Shown piece after piece: positions 17,863 to 26,813 of a stretch of 64,000 bases of DNA. The position numbers were made by a program, and so were the translations under genes. The notes beneath the pieces were generated by a model. The model was not told the DNA's origin and did no database searches. It was given only the letters and a program-made list of their open reading frames with translations. This DNA comes from Catenulispora sp. EB89. Lineage in GTDB: Bacteria > Actinomycetota > Actinomycetes > Streptomycetales > Catenulisporaceae. Numbering within the stretch: the stretch's first letter is position 1; the number at the start of each line of letters is the position of its first letter. The stretch is taken from NCBI RefSeq assembly GCF_041261445.1, contig NZ_JBGCCU010000004.1:372001-436000 (forward strand). Direction: 5' to 3'.

Positions 17863-17901
17863 GATTCCCCGCGCCCGATGGCGGATCGGGCGCGGGGAAT
17901 C
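17863..17901. terminator. Perfect 17-bp stem-loop between convergent genes
   Basis: Arms gattccccgcgcccgat (17863-17879) and the exact complement (17885-17901) surround a ggcgg loop. It lies between the plus-strand TetR/small-gene unit and the minus-strand alginate lyase gene and can serve both. Confidence 0.85.
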
Positions 17902-17919
17902 GCCGCGTGCTCTTGTTCG

Positions 17920-18759
17920 TCAGCCGTGGTGCACGGTCAGTGCGTAGAAGGCGACCCGCGCGCCCTTCGTCGTGCTGTTCGACGAGGACTGGTTGTAGCT
18001 ACCGGCCTTGAAGTACATGTTGTACTGGTCGAAGGACGACGGGATCGTGTACTTCGTCGTCTTGCCGTTGACCGTCAGGTTGACGGTGTTCCCGCCGGTG
18101 ACGGAGATCGTGTAGCTCCACTGCGTGCCGACCGGCACGTTCGCGATCTGGTGCGTGGTCTGGCCGCCGGACGGCGAGTTCTCGGTGCCGAGCACGATGT
18201 TGCCGTTGTTGTAGTAGTACAGCTCGACCAGGGGCTTCGTCGACGAGCCGCCGGTGCCGAGGTGGATCTGGCCGACGCAGACGTGGTTGGTCACCGACAC
18301 CACGCGCAGGGTGGCCTGCAGCTGGTGGGTGCCGGCCAGGTGCCAGTCCGCGACGCTGCCGTCGGCGTTCATCTCGCGCAGCTCCGAGCGCGCGTAGTTG
18401 GAGTTCGGCGTGGTGACGCCCTTCTCCGGGGCCCAGAACGTCATCGCACCGTCGTGGGTGTCGGTGTAGAAGTACGAGTCCTGGTAGCCCTTCGCCCCCT
18501 GGAGCTGCGAGGACGTGATGGTACGCGGCGAGCCGGGGCTGCCCACGGGCTCCTGGAGCTCCCAGACGGACAGGTTGAAGTTGCCACCCGGCGCGACCGT
18601 CGTGCTGAGCTTGCCCTGGACCGCGTGCACGCCGGCGGACGCGGCGCGCGCGGGGGCCGCCTGCGCGGCCGTCGACGACGCGGCGACCACGACGCCGGTG
18701 CAGATCACGGTCGCGGCGGCGGTCGCGGCCAGGAGCTTGGGTGATGCGCCTCTCAGCAT
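17920..18759 (-). CDS. Secreted alginate lyase, polysaccharide lyase family 7
   Basis: 279 aa from ATG 18759, preceded by AAGGGA. A signal peptide (MLRGASPKLLAATAAATV... to AQA) is followed directly by one catalytic domain. All three PL7 signatures are visible: RSELRE (about residue 130), QIH in CVGQIHLGT, and YFKAGSYNQ near the C-terminus, supplying the catalytic Arg, Gln/His and Tyr. The enzyme cleaves alginate or a related polyuronate by beta-elimination. QIH rather than QVH is associated with activity on guluronate-containing blocks, but this is only a hint. No CBM is attached. Confidence 0.93.
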   Translation of the reverse strand: MLRGASPKLLAATAAATVICTGVVVAASSTAAQAAPARAASAGVHAVQGKLSTTVAPGGNFNLSVWELQEPVGSPGSPRTITSSQLQGAKGYQDSYFYTDTHDGAMTFWAPEKGVTTPNSNYARSELREMNADGSVADWHLAGTHQLQATLRVVSVTNHVCVGQIHLGTGGSSTKPLVELYYYNNGNIVLGTENSPSGGQTTHQIANVPVGTQWSYTISVTGGNTVNLTVNGKTTKYTIPSSFDQYNMYFKAGSYNQSSSNSTTKGARVAFYALTVHHG

Positions 18760-18915
18760 GAGAGTTCCCTTCGATCGGGGGGCGGGGCGAGGACGGCGGC
18801 GATCGGGAGCCATGGGCCGAAAGCCGGTGGTACTGTCCGGACCTTGCGAAGCGCGTGTTCATCGTCCGGTCAGGAAGCCGTTCCGGCAATGGGGCGTCGG
18901 TCAAGGCTGAGTAAA

Positions 18916-18952
18916 GGTTCATAACCATAATCAGGGTCCACATATGTGAACC
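18916..18952. promoter_or_regulatory. Two palindromes upstream of the alginate lyase gene
   Basis: ggttcataacc (18916-18926, perfect, 3-bp centre) and ggtccacatatgtgaacc (18935-18952, one mismatched pair) lie about 160-190 bp before the lyase start. They are candidate repressor sites. No clear -35/-10 pair was found in 18760-18975, and that stretch shows nothing else. Confidence 0.4.
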
Positions 18953-18975
18953 CCATAAATGGTGTGTGACAACGC

Positions 18976-19012
18976 AAAAAGGCGCCGCCCTCGCATCAGC
19001 GGAGGCGGCGCC
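18976..19012 (-). terminator. Rho-independent terminator of the beta-helix enzyme gene
   Basis: On the minus strand a GGCGCCGCC...GGCGGCGCC stem (18981-19012, two internal mismatches, 4-nt loop) is followed by TTTTT (18976-18980). It lies about 70 bp after the stop codon of the large beta-helix gene. Confidence 0.75.
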
Positions 19013-19045
19013 GCAGTCCTGCTGCGTCAGATCACGGTGTCAGAT

Positions 19046-19079
19046 CTCTGTGTTGGACCTCTGTGTTGGACCTCTGTGT
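19046..19079. repeat. 13-bp direct repeat abutting a stop codon
   Basis: The unit ctctgtgttggac is repeated at 19046-19058 and 19059-19071, with a partial third copy (19072-19079) touching the stop codon of the beta-helix gene. It lies between that stop and its terminator. Origin by slippage is likely. Confidence 0.8.
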
Positions 19080-22000
19080 CACTGGAAGATCTGGAACTCC
19101 GAGATCTGCCCGGCCGGCCACCCGGTGTTCGCGGTGAAGTTCAGCCGCACGTACCGGGTGCTGGTCGAGGGGAACGTGATGGTCACGGTGTTCCCCGTCG
19201 ACGGGTTGAACGTGTAGTTCGCCGAGCCGACGATGGTGGAGAAGGTGCTGTTGTCCGTCGAGCCGAGGACCGACAGCGTCTGGGTGCGCGTGGCCCAGGA
19301 GCTGGACGGCGGGAGGTCGAGCACGATCTTGCTGATGCTCTTCGACGCGCCGAGGTCCACCTGGAGCCACTGCGGGAACGCGTTGTCCGTGCTCTCCCAG
19401 TAGCTGCTGGTGTTGCCGTCGACGGTGTTGGCCGGCACGTAGTTCTGCGTGGAGCCGCTGGCCGAAGTCGGCTGGTTCAGCGCCAGGTCGGTGCTGCCGG
19501 CGGAGACGCCGGTGCCGGTCAGGGCGACCGTCGCCGGGCTGCCGGGGGCGTTGCTGGCGATGCTCAGCGTGCCGGTCCGGGAGCCGGTGGCGGTCGGGGT
19601 GAAGGTGACGTTCACCGTGCAGGACGCGCCGGCGGCCAGCGTGCTGCCGCAGGTGCTGGTCTGCCCGAAGTCACCGGAGGTGGTGATCGAGGAGATGGCG
19701 GCCGCGCCGGTGCCGGAGTTGCTCACCGTCACCGCCTGGGCGCCGGAGGAGGTGTTGACCGTCTGGTTCCCGAACGACAGGTTCGTGGTGCTGGTCGCGA
19801 TCGACGGGCCCGTGGTGCCGCCGCCGCTCCCGAGGTAGGCCTGGAAGTCCGAGAGCTGTCCGGCCGGCCAGCCGCTGTTCGCCGTGATGGTGACCCGGAC
19901 GTACCGGGCCGACGCGGCGGTGAACGGGATGGTCACCGTGTTGTTGTTGGCGTTCGGGTCGAAGGTGTAGGTGTTCGAGCCCACGAGGGTGGAGAAGTTG
20001 GTGCCGTCCGTGGAGCCCTGGACCGACAGGGTCTGGGTGCGGGCCCCCCACGCGGTGGACGGCGGGAGCCGCAGGACGACCTTGCCGACGTTCCAGTTCT
20101 GGCCGAGGTCGACCTGGGCCCACTGCGGGAAGGCGCCGTTCGCGCTCTCCCAGTAGGTCGAGGGGTCGGCGTCGGTCAGGTTGGCCGGGACGAAGGAGCC
20201 GTTGCTGGAGCTGGCCGAGGCCGGCTGGCCGGCGGCCAGGTTCACCGTGCCGTCGACGCCGGTGCCGCTGAGCGCCACGGTCGTCGGGGCGTTGGTGGCG
20301 TTGCTGGCCACGGTCAGCGTGCCGGTGCGGGAGCCGCCGGCGGTCGGGCTGAAGCTGACCGTCACCGAGCAGGTGCCGTTGACGGCGATCGAGGAGCAGT
20401 TGTTGGTCTGCTTGTAGTCACCGGTGACGGAGACCCCTGAGACGCTCGCCGAGCTGGTGCCGGTGTTGGTGATGGTCACCGTCTGCGGGGCGGCCGAGGC
20501 GCCGACCGCGGTGCGGGTGAAGGCCAGGCTGGCCGGGTTGGCGTTGAGCACCGGTCCCGGCGCGATGCCGGTGCCGGACAGCGAGACGGTGTCGGTGACG
20601 CCGCCGGCGTTGACCGTCAGCGCGCCGCTGCGGGCGCCGGAAGCGCTCGGCGAGAAGGTGACGTTCACCGTGCAGGACCCGTTGGCCGCGATCGACGAGC
20701 CGCAGTTGTTGGTCTGCGCGAAGTCGCCGCCGGCCGCGATCGAGGAGACCGGGGCCGCCGAACCGGTCGGGTTCGACACCGTGACGGTCTGCGCCGAGCT
20801 GGTCGTGCCGGTCGCCACCGAGCCGAAGTTCAGCGAACCGGGGCTGGTGGTGACGCTGCTGGCCGGGTACGGCGGGAAGACCGGGGTGGGGTTGTCGCTG
20901 TTGCACTGCGTCGGGCTGATCCCGGAGTTGCCTCCGTTGTCGGTGATCGCGAAGGAGTTGCCCTCACAGCTGTAGCTGGGCGCGTTGCCCGCGTTGGCCT
21001 GCGCGACGCCGGTGGCGGTGACGTTCTGGAACGTCGCGGCGCCGCCGGTCTGCTCCTGCATCGCGAAGGTACCGGTGCCGGCGATGGTCACGTTGTTCAG
21101 CGAGACGCCGCTCACCGTGCCCTCGACCCACTGGACCGCCTCGAACGGGCTCTGCTCGATCAGGGCGTTGCTGACGTTGATCGGCCCGGTGATCGCGCCC
21201 TGGCTGCCGTCGAACCACAGCGCGCCGACGCCGAACTGCCAGTTCGGGTCCAGGTCGCCGTCGCGGATCAGGGTGTTGTTGGAGATCGTGGTCAGGCCGA
21301 CGGGGGTGGACGTGAAGCGCTGCCCGACCTGGATGCCGCCGCCCTGCGAGATGCCGGAGTCGACCACCAGGTTCCCGGTGACGGTGTTGTCGTGGCCGCC
21401 GTAGATCGCGATGCCGTTGGCCAGGATCTGGTCGGAGACCGTGTTGTTGGAGATCAGGTCGTTGGCGTCGGCACCGAGGCTGGTGTCCGCCCACTGTGCG
21501 ATGCCGTCGTCACCGGTGTTGCGGATGTCGCTGTTCGTCACCGTGGAGTTGGTGACGCCGCCGTGGAAGTTGATGCCGTCCGCGGACGTGTCGCGGATGC
21601 GCATCCCGCTGAACGACACCTTGTCCATCGGCCCGTCCATCCAGGCGCCGACCTTCATGTGCTCGATCCAGATGTTGCTGATGGTCGAGTCGTTCATCGC
21701 GCCGCCGATGCCGTTGACCTGGTCGCAGTCGTTGCGGGTCTGGACATTGCCGAAGATCGCGAAGTTGGACAGGTGCACGTTGCTGCTGGAGCCCTTGTTG
21801 CCGCCGACGCCGCAGCTGTCCGGCTCGCCGAGGCCGTAGAAGCCGGGCGCCGCGCCGGTCACCGTGGAGTACCACATGCCGGCTCCGGCCACCGTCACGT
21901 TGTTGACCGTGATGTGGCGCGGGATGTTGAACGTCCCCGGCGGGATCCACACGGTGCCGCCGGCTCCGGCGGCGGCGACGGCGGCGTTGAACGCGGCCGT

Positions 22001-22717
22001 GGAGTCGTTGACGCCGGTGGCGTCGGCACCCTCGCTGGTCACCGAGACCGAGCCGGCCGGCTGGGTCAGCGCCGGGCCCACGTTCTCGAAGTCGGCGAGG
22101 TTGATCGTGTACGACGAGGCGGTGTCACCGGAGTCGACCTGCAGCTTGAAGGTCGTGCCGGCCTGGTAGGTGGTGCTGAAGAGCTGGTGCACCTCGTCGT
22201 AGAAGTGGTGCGGGGTGCTGCCCGGGGTGTTGCTGCCCGGATAGCCGCCGTAGTACCAGCTGTAGGCGTTGGTCAACGTCAGGTTCTGCTGCTTGTTCCC
22301 GTTGACGTACAGGGACAGCGGCGCGGTGTAGACCGACCCGTCGGAACTGTCCGGGATGCTGTACCGGATGTCGATCGAGTTCGTCGCGACCGGCGTGGTG
22401 AACGTGATGCTCTGCCCCGAGCCGTTGCCGGCCAGGGTGACGGCCTGGCGGTAGGACGCCTCGTCGGCCAGTTGGCCCTGACTGACGCTGGGGCCTATCA
22501 GGGTTCCGGTGGTCGCGGTGGCCTTGGCGGCCTCGACCTCCACGTAAGGCAGGGAAGCCCCCGAACCACCGGTCGCGCCGGCCGCGGCCGCGGGCGAGGC
22601 GGCGAGAGCGACCATGGTGCCGGCCGTGGCCAGAACCGCCCCGAGGGCGGCGGCCAGGGTGCGGCGTGGTGAGCGGGAACGCGCGCCGGATATCCCGGCG
22701 CGTGCGGATCTGGACAT
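19079..22717 (-). CDS. Secreted right-handed beta-helix carbohydrate-active enzyme with repeated accessory modules
   Basis: 1212 aa; the ATG of MSRSARAG follows GAAGGAG. Signal peptide to about residue 46. Then come a CBM-like beta-sandwich (about 55-215, YVEVEAAKATATTGTLIG), a pectate-lyase-3-type right-handed beta-helix (about 225-600, opening DATGVNDSTAAFNAAV, VWIPPGTFNIPRHITV) and a mosaic tail. The tail has two ASPM-SPD-2-Hydin-like domains (SLNFGSVATGTT, CTVNVTFSPSASG), an F5/8 type C module, another ASPM-SPD-2-Hydin-like domain and a second F5/8 module at the end. The general plan resembles GH87 alpha-1,3-glucanases (mycodextranases), but I cannot confirm catalytic residues, so the substrate is open. 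Confidence 0.85.
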   Translation of the reverse strand: MSRSARAGISGARSRSPRRTLAAALGAVLATAGTMVALAASPAAAAGATGGSGASLPYVEVEAAKATATTGTLIGPSVSQGQLADEASYRQAVTLAGNGSGQSITFTTPVATNSIDIRYSIPDSSDGSVYTAPLSLYVNGNKQQNLTLTNAYSWYYGGYPGSNTPGSTPHHFYDEVHQLFSTTYQAGTTFKLQVDSGDTASSYTINLADFENVGPALTQPAGSVSVTSEGADATGVNDSTAAFNAAVAAAGAGGTVWIPPGTFNIPRHITVNNVTVAGAGMWYSTVTGAAPGFYGLGEPDSCGVGGNKGSSSNVHLSNFAIFGNVQTRNDCDQVNGIGGAMNDSTISNIWIEHMKVGAWMDGPMDKVSFSGMRIRDTSADGINFHGGVTNSTVTNSDIRNTGDDGIAQWADTSLGADANDLISNNTVSDQILANGIAIYGGHDNTVTGNLVVDSGISQGGGIQVGQRFTSTPVGLTTISNNTLIRDGDLDPNWQFGVGALWFDGSQGAITGPINVSNALIEQSPFEAVQWVEGTVSGVSLNNVTIAGTGTFAMQEQTGGAATFQNVTATGVAQANAGNAPSYSCEGNSFAITDNGGNSGISPTQCNSDNPTPVFPPYPASSVTTSPGSLNFGSVATGTTSSAQTVTVSNPTGSAAPVSSIAAGGDFAQTNNCGSSIAANGSCTVNVTFSPSASGARSGALTVNAGGVTDTVSLSGTGIAPGPVLNANPASLAFTRTAVGASAAPQTVTITNTGTSSASVSGVSVTGDYKQTNNCSSIAVNGTCSVTVSFSPTAGGSRTGTLTVASNATNAPTTVALSGTGVDGTVNLAAGQPASASSSNGSFVPANLTDADPSTYWESANGAFPQWAQVDLGQNWNVGKVVLRLPPSTAWGARTQTLSVQGSTDGTNFSTLVGSNTYTFDPNANNNTVTIPFTAASARYVRVTITANSGWPAGQLSDFQAYLGSGGGTTGPSIATSTTNLSFGNQTVNTSSGAQAVTVSNSGTGAAAISSITTSGDFGQTSTCGSTLAAGASCTVNVTFTPTATGSRTGTLSIASNAPGSPATVALTGTGVSAGSTDLALNQPTSASGSTQNYVPANTVDGNTSSYWESTDNAFPQWLQVDLGASKSISKIVLDLPPSSSWATRTQTLSVLGSTDNSTFSTIVGSANYTFNPSTGNTVTITFPSTSTRYVRLNFTANTGWPAGQISEFQIFQ

Positions 22718-23036
22718 CACAAAGGGCTCCTTCGATGGGGCACCGTGCGGGGTACGGACCGTGGGGTTCGGCCCGGTGGGGAGATGTCGCAGCGGGAGCG
22801 TAACGCCGCCGACACCTTCGCGCAATAACCCGGTGCTAGCGCTGCAAGGAGTTTGCTGTTCCTTGAAAATTCGCGATACCGGCGCAGGGTGCCGCGATTG
22901 CCCAGGTCAAGGTCCTGACAGGCGGGGCCGGATCGCGGCGCACTGAGCCCCACACAGGTGGTTTCGCGGATTCGAGAACACGCCCGCGCTCCGTACGGTC
23001 GTTCCAGCCATTGGGAATGCATGGAGGGGGAATCCG
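22718..23036. other. 319-bp divergent intergenic region
   Basis: It separates the beta-helix gene (minus) from a lipoprotein gene (plus). A possible -10 tacggt lies about 40 bp before the lipoprotein start. The hexamer AGCGCT (22838-22843), a LacI-type core, is present but its flanks are not symmetric. No RNA gene or ORF was found. Confidence 0.4.
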
Positions 23037-23702
23037 ATGCGCAAGACGATCCTGCCCGCGGTGGGCATCATCATGGTGGCGGCCTCGCTGGTGGGCTGTT
23101 CGAGCAGCACGACCACTCCGGGGGGCCTGGGCGCGCCGCCGTCGGGCGGCGGTACTCACCAGCCGGCCGGTGACGACGGCGGCCGCGGCGGATCCGCCGG
23201 CACCACGGGCGCGACGTCGGGCTCGAACACCGACGACTGCATCACGGAGTTCGCCTTGTCGTTCTGCGCGAAGGTCTCCATCACCGGCGCGGTCACCGTC
23301 AACGGCACCGGGAACGGTGAACCCGTGTTCGGACCGGACGATTCCAGCCTGAAGTGCGCCGACCTGGCGAACTACCATCCGACGGATGGCATAGACCCCT
23401 CGCTCGGTGTTCCGCAGTCGATCGGCGATCACGTCCTCGACACCAACTGGCACTACCCGGGCGGGGTGGGCACCTCGGACATCTCACGCTATGCGGGCTT
23501 GAACCGCATCACCATCGACAACAAGGACTTCATGCAGATCGCCGCTGGTTCCGACGGCGGGGGGAGTTCCGGCTCCGTCCAGTTCAACGCCGACGGGTCC
23601 GGCACTCTGACGTTCAAGGACCTCATGAACAGCGACGACGCGGCCAACCCGCAGAAGATCTCCGGAACCATCACCTGGACCTGCATCAACGGCAGCAAGT
23701 AG
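23037..23702 (+). CDS. Hypothetical secreted lipoprotein
   Basis: 221 aa; the ATG follows gaggggg. A lipoprotein signal with lipobox LVGC (Cys near residue 21) is followed by a Ser/Thr/Gly/Pro-rich tether of about 45 residues. A globular domain follows, with Cys pairs in DDCITEFALSFCAKV and SLKCADL and a last Cys in TWTCING. It reads as a small beta-rich extracytoplasmic domain. I do not recognise the family. It is convergent with the LysR gene after 8 bp and stands alone as a unit. A role in surface binding or sensing is possible, but nothing shows it. Confidence 0.8.
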   Translation: MRKTILPAVGIIMVAASLVGCSSSTTTPGGLGAPPSGGGTHQPAGDDGGRGGSAGTTGATSGSNTDDCITEFALSFCAKVSITGAVTVNGTGNGEPVFGPDDSSLKCADLANYHPTDGIDPSLGVPQSIGDHVLDTNWHYPGGVGTSDISRYAGLNRITIDNKDFMQIAAGSDGGGSSGSVQFNADGSGTLTFKDLMNSDDAANPQKISGTITWTCINGSK

Positions 23703-23710
23703 GGCGCCGG

Positions 23711-24592
23711 CTACGCCAGCGTCTCCCGAGCCACCCCGCGCAGCAGCCGCACCAGCTCGCGCGGCGCGGCGGCCTTGGCGTCGGCGCGGGTGGCGACGCT
23801 GACGATGCGCCGTGTCGGGCCGTCCGCGCCGAGTCCGGTCACGGTCACGCCGGCGACCGGGCCGGTGACCGTCAGGCGGGGCAGGATCGCCATGCCGACG
23901 CCCTGCGCGACCATCGACAGCACGACGCCGTCGTCGGCGACCTCCAGGGTCGCCTTCGGCAGGAAGTCCTGGCGGCGCCACCAGTCCCGGGTGTACGAGG
24001 AGCAGTTCTCCGGCCAGTCGATCACCGGCAGGCCGCGCGGTTCCTTGTACACCGACGGGTAGGCCAGCACATACGGCTCGCGCAGCAGTTCCCCGACCAC
24101 CATGCCGGGCGGGGTCGGCGCGTCGTCGTCGAGCGTGGCGATCGCCAGGTCCGCGCGGCCCTCCTCGACCTCGCCGACGGTGCCGGCGCCGAGTTCGGGC
24201 ACGACCAGCACGCGCGGCGCGATGCCCGGGTAGCGCGCGGCGAGCCCCTTGAGCGCCGGCGGCAGCAGCACCGCGGCCGCGCTCCGGAACGCCGCGACCC
24301 GCAGCGTCCCGCTGACGGTGCCCTCCTCGGCGCCGCGCGCCTCGGCTCCCAGCAGCTCCAGCTGCCGCAGCACCTGCCGGGCCCGCACCACCGCGCGCTC
24401 CCCCGCCGGCGTCGGCCGGGCCCCGGTGCGGCCGCGTTCGAAGAGCACGGCGCCGACCTTGCGCTCCACGCCGCGCACCGCGTGGGACACCGCGGACTGG
24501 GTCGTCCCGGTGACTTCGGCTGCTGCGGTAAAGCTGCCGGTGCGCGCCACGGCGACCAGGAGGCGCAGCTCCGAGGGGGCGAGATCGGTCAT
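23711..24592 (-). CDS. LysR family transcriptional regulator
   Basis: 293 aa from ATG 24592. The N-terminal winged helix reads ELRLLVAVARTGSFTAAAEVTGTTQSAVSHAVRGVERKVGAVLFERG, a standard LysR DNA-binding domain. The periplasmic-binding-protein-like effector domain follows (about 90-290). It is divergent from an NADP-dependent oxidoreductase, its likely target. No ribosome site precedes the start. TACAGT (complement of 24600-24605) ends 7 nt before the ATG, so a leaderless mRNA is likely. The candidate box tgcttgcgagca (24670-24681) lies between the two genes. Confidence 0.9.
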   Translation of the reverse strand: MTDLAPSELRLLVAVARTGSFTAAAEVTGTTQSAVSHAVRGVERKVGAVLFERGRTGARPTPAGERAVVRARQVLRQLELLGAEARGAEEGTVSGTLRVAAFRSAAAVLLPPALKGLAARYPGIAPRVLVVPELGAGTVGEVEEGRADLAIATLDDDAPTPPGMVVGELLREPYVLAYPSVYKEPRGLPVIDWPENCSSYTRDWWRRQDFLPKATLEVADDGVVLSMVAQGVGMAILPRLTVTGPVAGVTVTGLGADGPTRRIVSVATRADAKAAAPRELVRLLRGVARETLA

Positions 24593-24669
24593 GGTGATCA
24601 CTGTAGGCGGAATCGGTTCCGACCATGAAGCCCGCTCATGGAAAACGGTTATCCACAAGCGCGGGGATC

Positions 24670-24698
24670 TGCTTGCGAGCAGTGATTCTCCGTACGGT
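24670..24698 (+). promoter_or_regulatory. LysR-type site and leaderless -10 before the oxidoreductase gene
   Basis: The inverted repeat tgct-tgcg-agca (24670-24681) fits a LysR recognition site. The hexamer tacggt (24693-24698) ends 7 nt before ATG 24706. The site would lie in the -35 region, where LysR activators act. Confidence 0.45.
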
Positions 24699-24705
24699 CA
24701 TGTCC

Positions 24706-25716
<1,011 letters not shown>

Positions 25717-25719
25717 TAG

Positions 25720-26736
25720 TCACGCCACCCGCCCCAGATCCGACCGCGTCACCTGATGCCGCAACGGCTGGCCGCCGACCAGCCGCTCGACCTCCGCGAC
25801 CACCGCGTCGCCGATCCGCGACAGCTCGTTGCCGATGGAGCCGGCGATGTGCGGGGTGAGGAAGACGTTCGGCAGTCGGTACAGCGGAGAGTCCTCCGGC
25901 AGGGGCTCGGGGTCGGTGACGTCGAGCACCGCGCTGAGGCGGCCGGAGAGCAGCTCGTCGGTGAGGGCGTCGGCCTCGATGAGGGCGCCCCGCGAGGTGT
26001 TGATCAGCGTGGCGCCATCGGGGATCAGGGCCAGGCGGCGGCGGTCCAGCATGCCGCGGGTCTGCGGGAGGTCGGGGGCGTGCAGGGTGACGATGTCGCT
26101 ACTGCGCAGCAGGTCGTCCAGGGACAGCAGGACGGCGCCGAGGTCGGTGGCTTCGCTCGGCCCGATGTACGGGTCGCTCAGGTAGACGTCGAAGTCCAGT
26201 GGTCGCAGCAGCTCCAGCAGTCGGCGGCCCACGCGTGAGGCGCCGATGACGCCGACGCGGCGGTGGTGGTTGCCGAGGGTGTCCCGGCGCCGTTCGCGGT
26301 CCGGGTCGGGGGCGCCGCGCTGGCCGGTGAACGATTCGCGCAGGACGAAGGCGTTCTTGCCGGCCAGCAGGATCGCGGCCAGTGTGTACTCCGCGACGGG
26401 GATGGCGTTGGCCTGCGCCATGGACGACACCAGCAGGCCGCGCTCCCAGACCGCGTCGGTCACGTAGCCGCGCACGGTTCCGGCCGCGTGCAGAATGGCC
26501 CGAAGCCGAGGCGCCGCCTCCAGGACGCTCTGATCGATCGGTGGAGAGCCCCAGCTCGTGATCAACAGATCGGTTCCGGCGAGCGCCCGCGCCGCCTCGG
26601 GGTGCCTGAAGTCGGAGACGACCAGGCAGGCGTCGATGTCGACCAGCTCGCGCAGCCGGTCCAGCGCCCTCGGCGGGAACAGCCGGGGCAGGTTGTCGAG
26701 GTTCATCGCGAACAGTGCGGTGGGTCGGGCGCTCAA
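25720..26736 (-). CDS. D-isomer-specific 2-hydroxyacid dehydrogenase family protein
   Basis: 338 aa from a TTG at 26736 with GGAG before it. An upstream GTG at 26766 is also in frame, but it lies inside the 15-bp hairpin at 26763-26803, so the TTG is preferred. The substrate domain is split around a Rossmann fold (GVIGASRVGRRLLE). The catalytic triad of the family is visible: Arg in NTSRGALI, Glu in DPEPLPEDS and His in TPHIAGS. It likely oxidises or reduces a 2-hydroxy/2-oxo acid with NAD(P). It is the last gene of the sugar-import operon, which suggests a sugar-acid substrate. Confidence 0.88.
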   Translation of the reverse strand: MSARPTALFAMNLDNLPRLFPPRALDRLRELVDIDACLVVSDFRHPEAARALAGTDLLITSWGSPPIDQSVLEAAPRLRAILHAAGTVRGYVTDAVWERGLLVSSMAQANAIPVAEYTLAAILLAGKNAFVLRESFTGQRGAPDPDRERRRDTLGNHHRRVGVIGASRVGRRLLELLRPLDFDVYLSDPYIGPSEATDLGAVLLSLDDLLRSSDIVTLHAPDLPQTRGMLDRRRLALIPDGATLINTSRGALIEADALTDELLSGRLSAVLDVTDPEPLPEDSPLYRLPNVFLTPHIAGSIGNELSRIGDAVVAEVERLVGGQPLRHQVTRSDLGRVA

Positions 26737-26762
26737 AGTGGTGGCTCCAGGGATATGGCCCG

Positions 26763-26803
26763 TCACCTTGCTTCGCCGGCCTCTGGGCGGCGAAGCAAGG
26801 TGA
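26763..26803 (-). terminator. Intercistronic 15-bp hairpin in the sugar operon
   Basis: Arms tcaccttgcttcgcc (26763-26777) and the exact complement (26789-26803) enclose an 11-nt loop, starting 10 bp after the Gfo/Idh stop and just before the 2-hydroxyacid dehydrogenase. It may end most transcripts or stabilise the upstream mRNA, lowering expression of the last gene. Confidence 0.75.
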
Positions 26804-26813
26804 GGGTTGTGGA

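Noticed and set aside
22834-22846. LacI-type operator upstream of the beta-helix gene
   Set aside because: Only the 6-bp core AGCGCT is symmetric; flanks do not pair, so it is not reported as a site.
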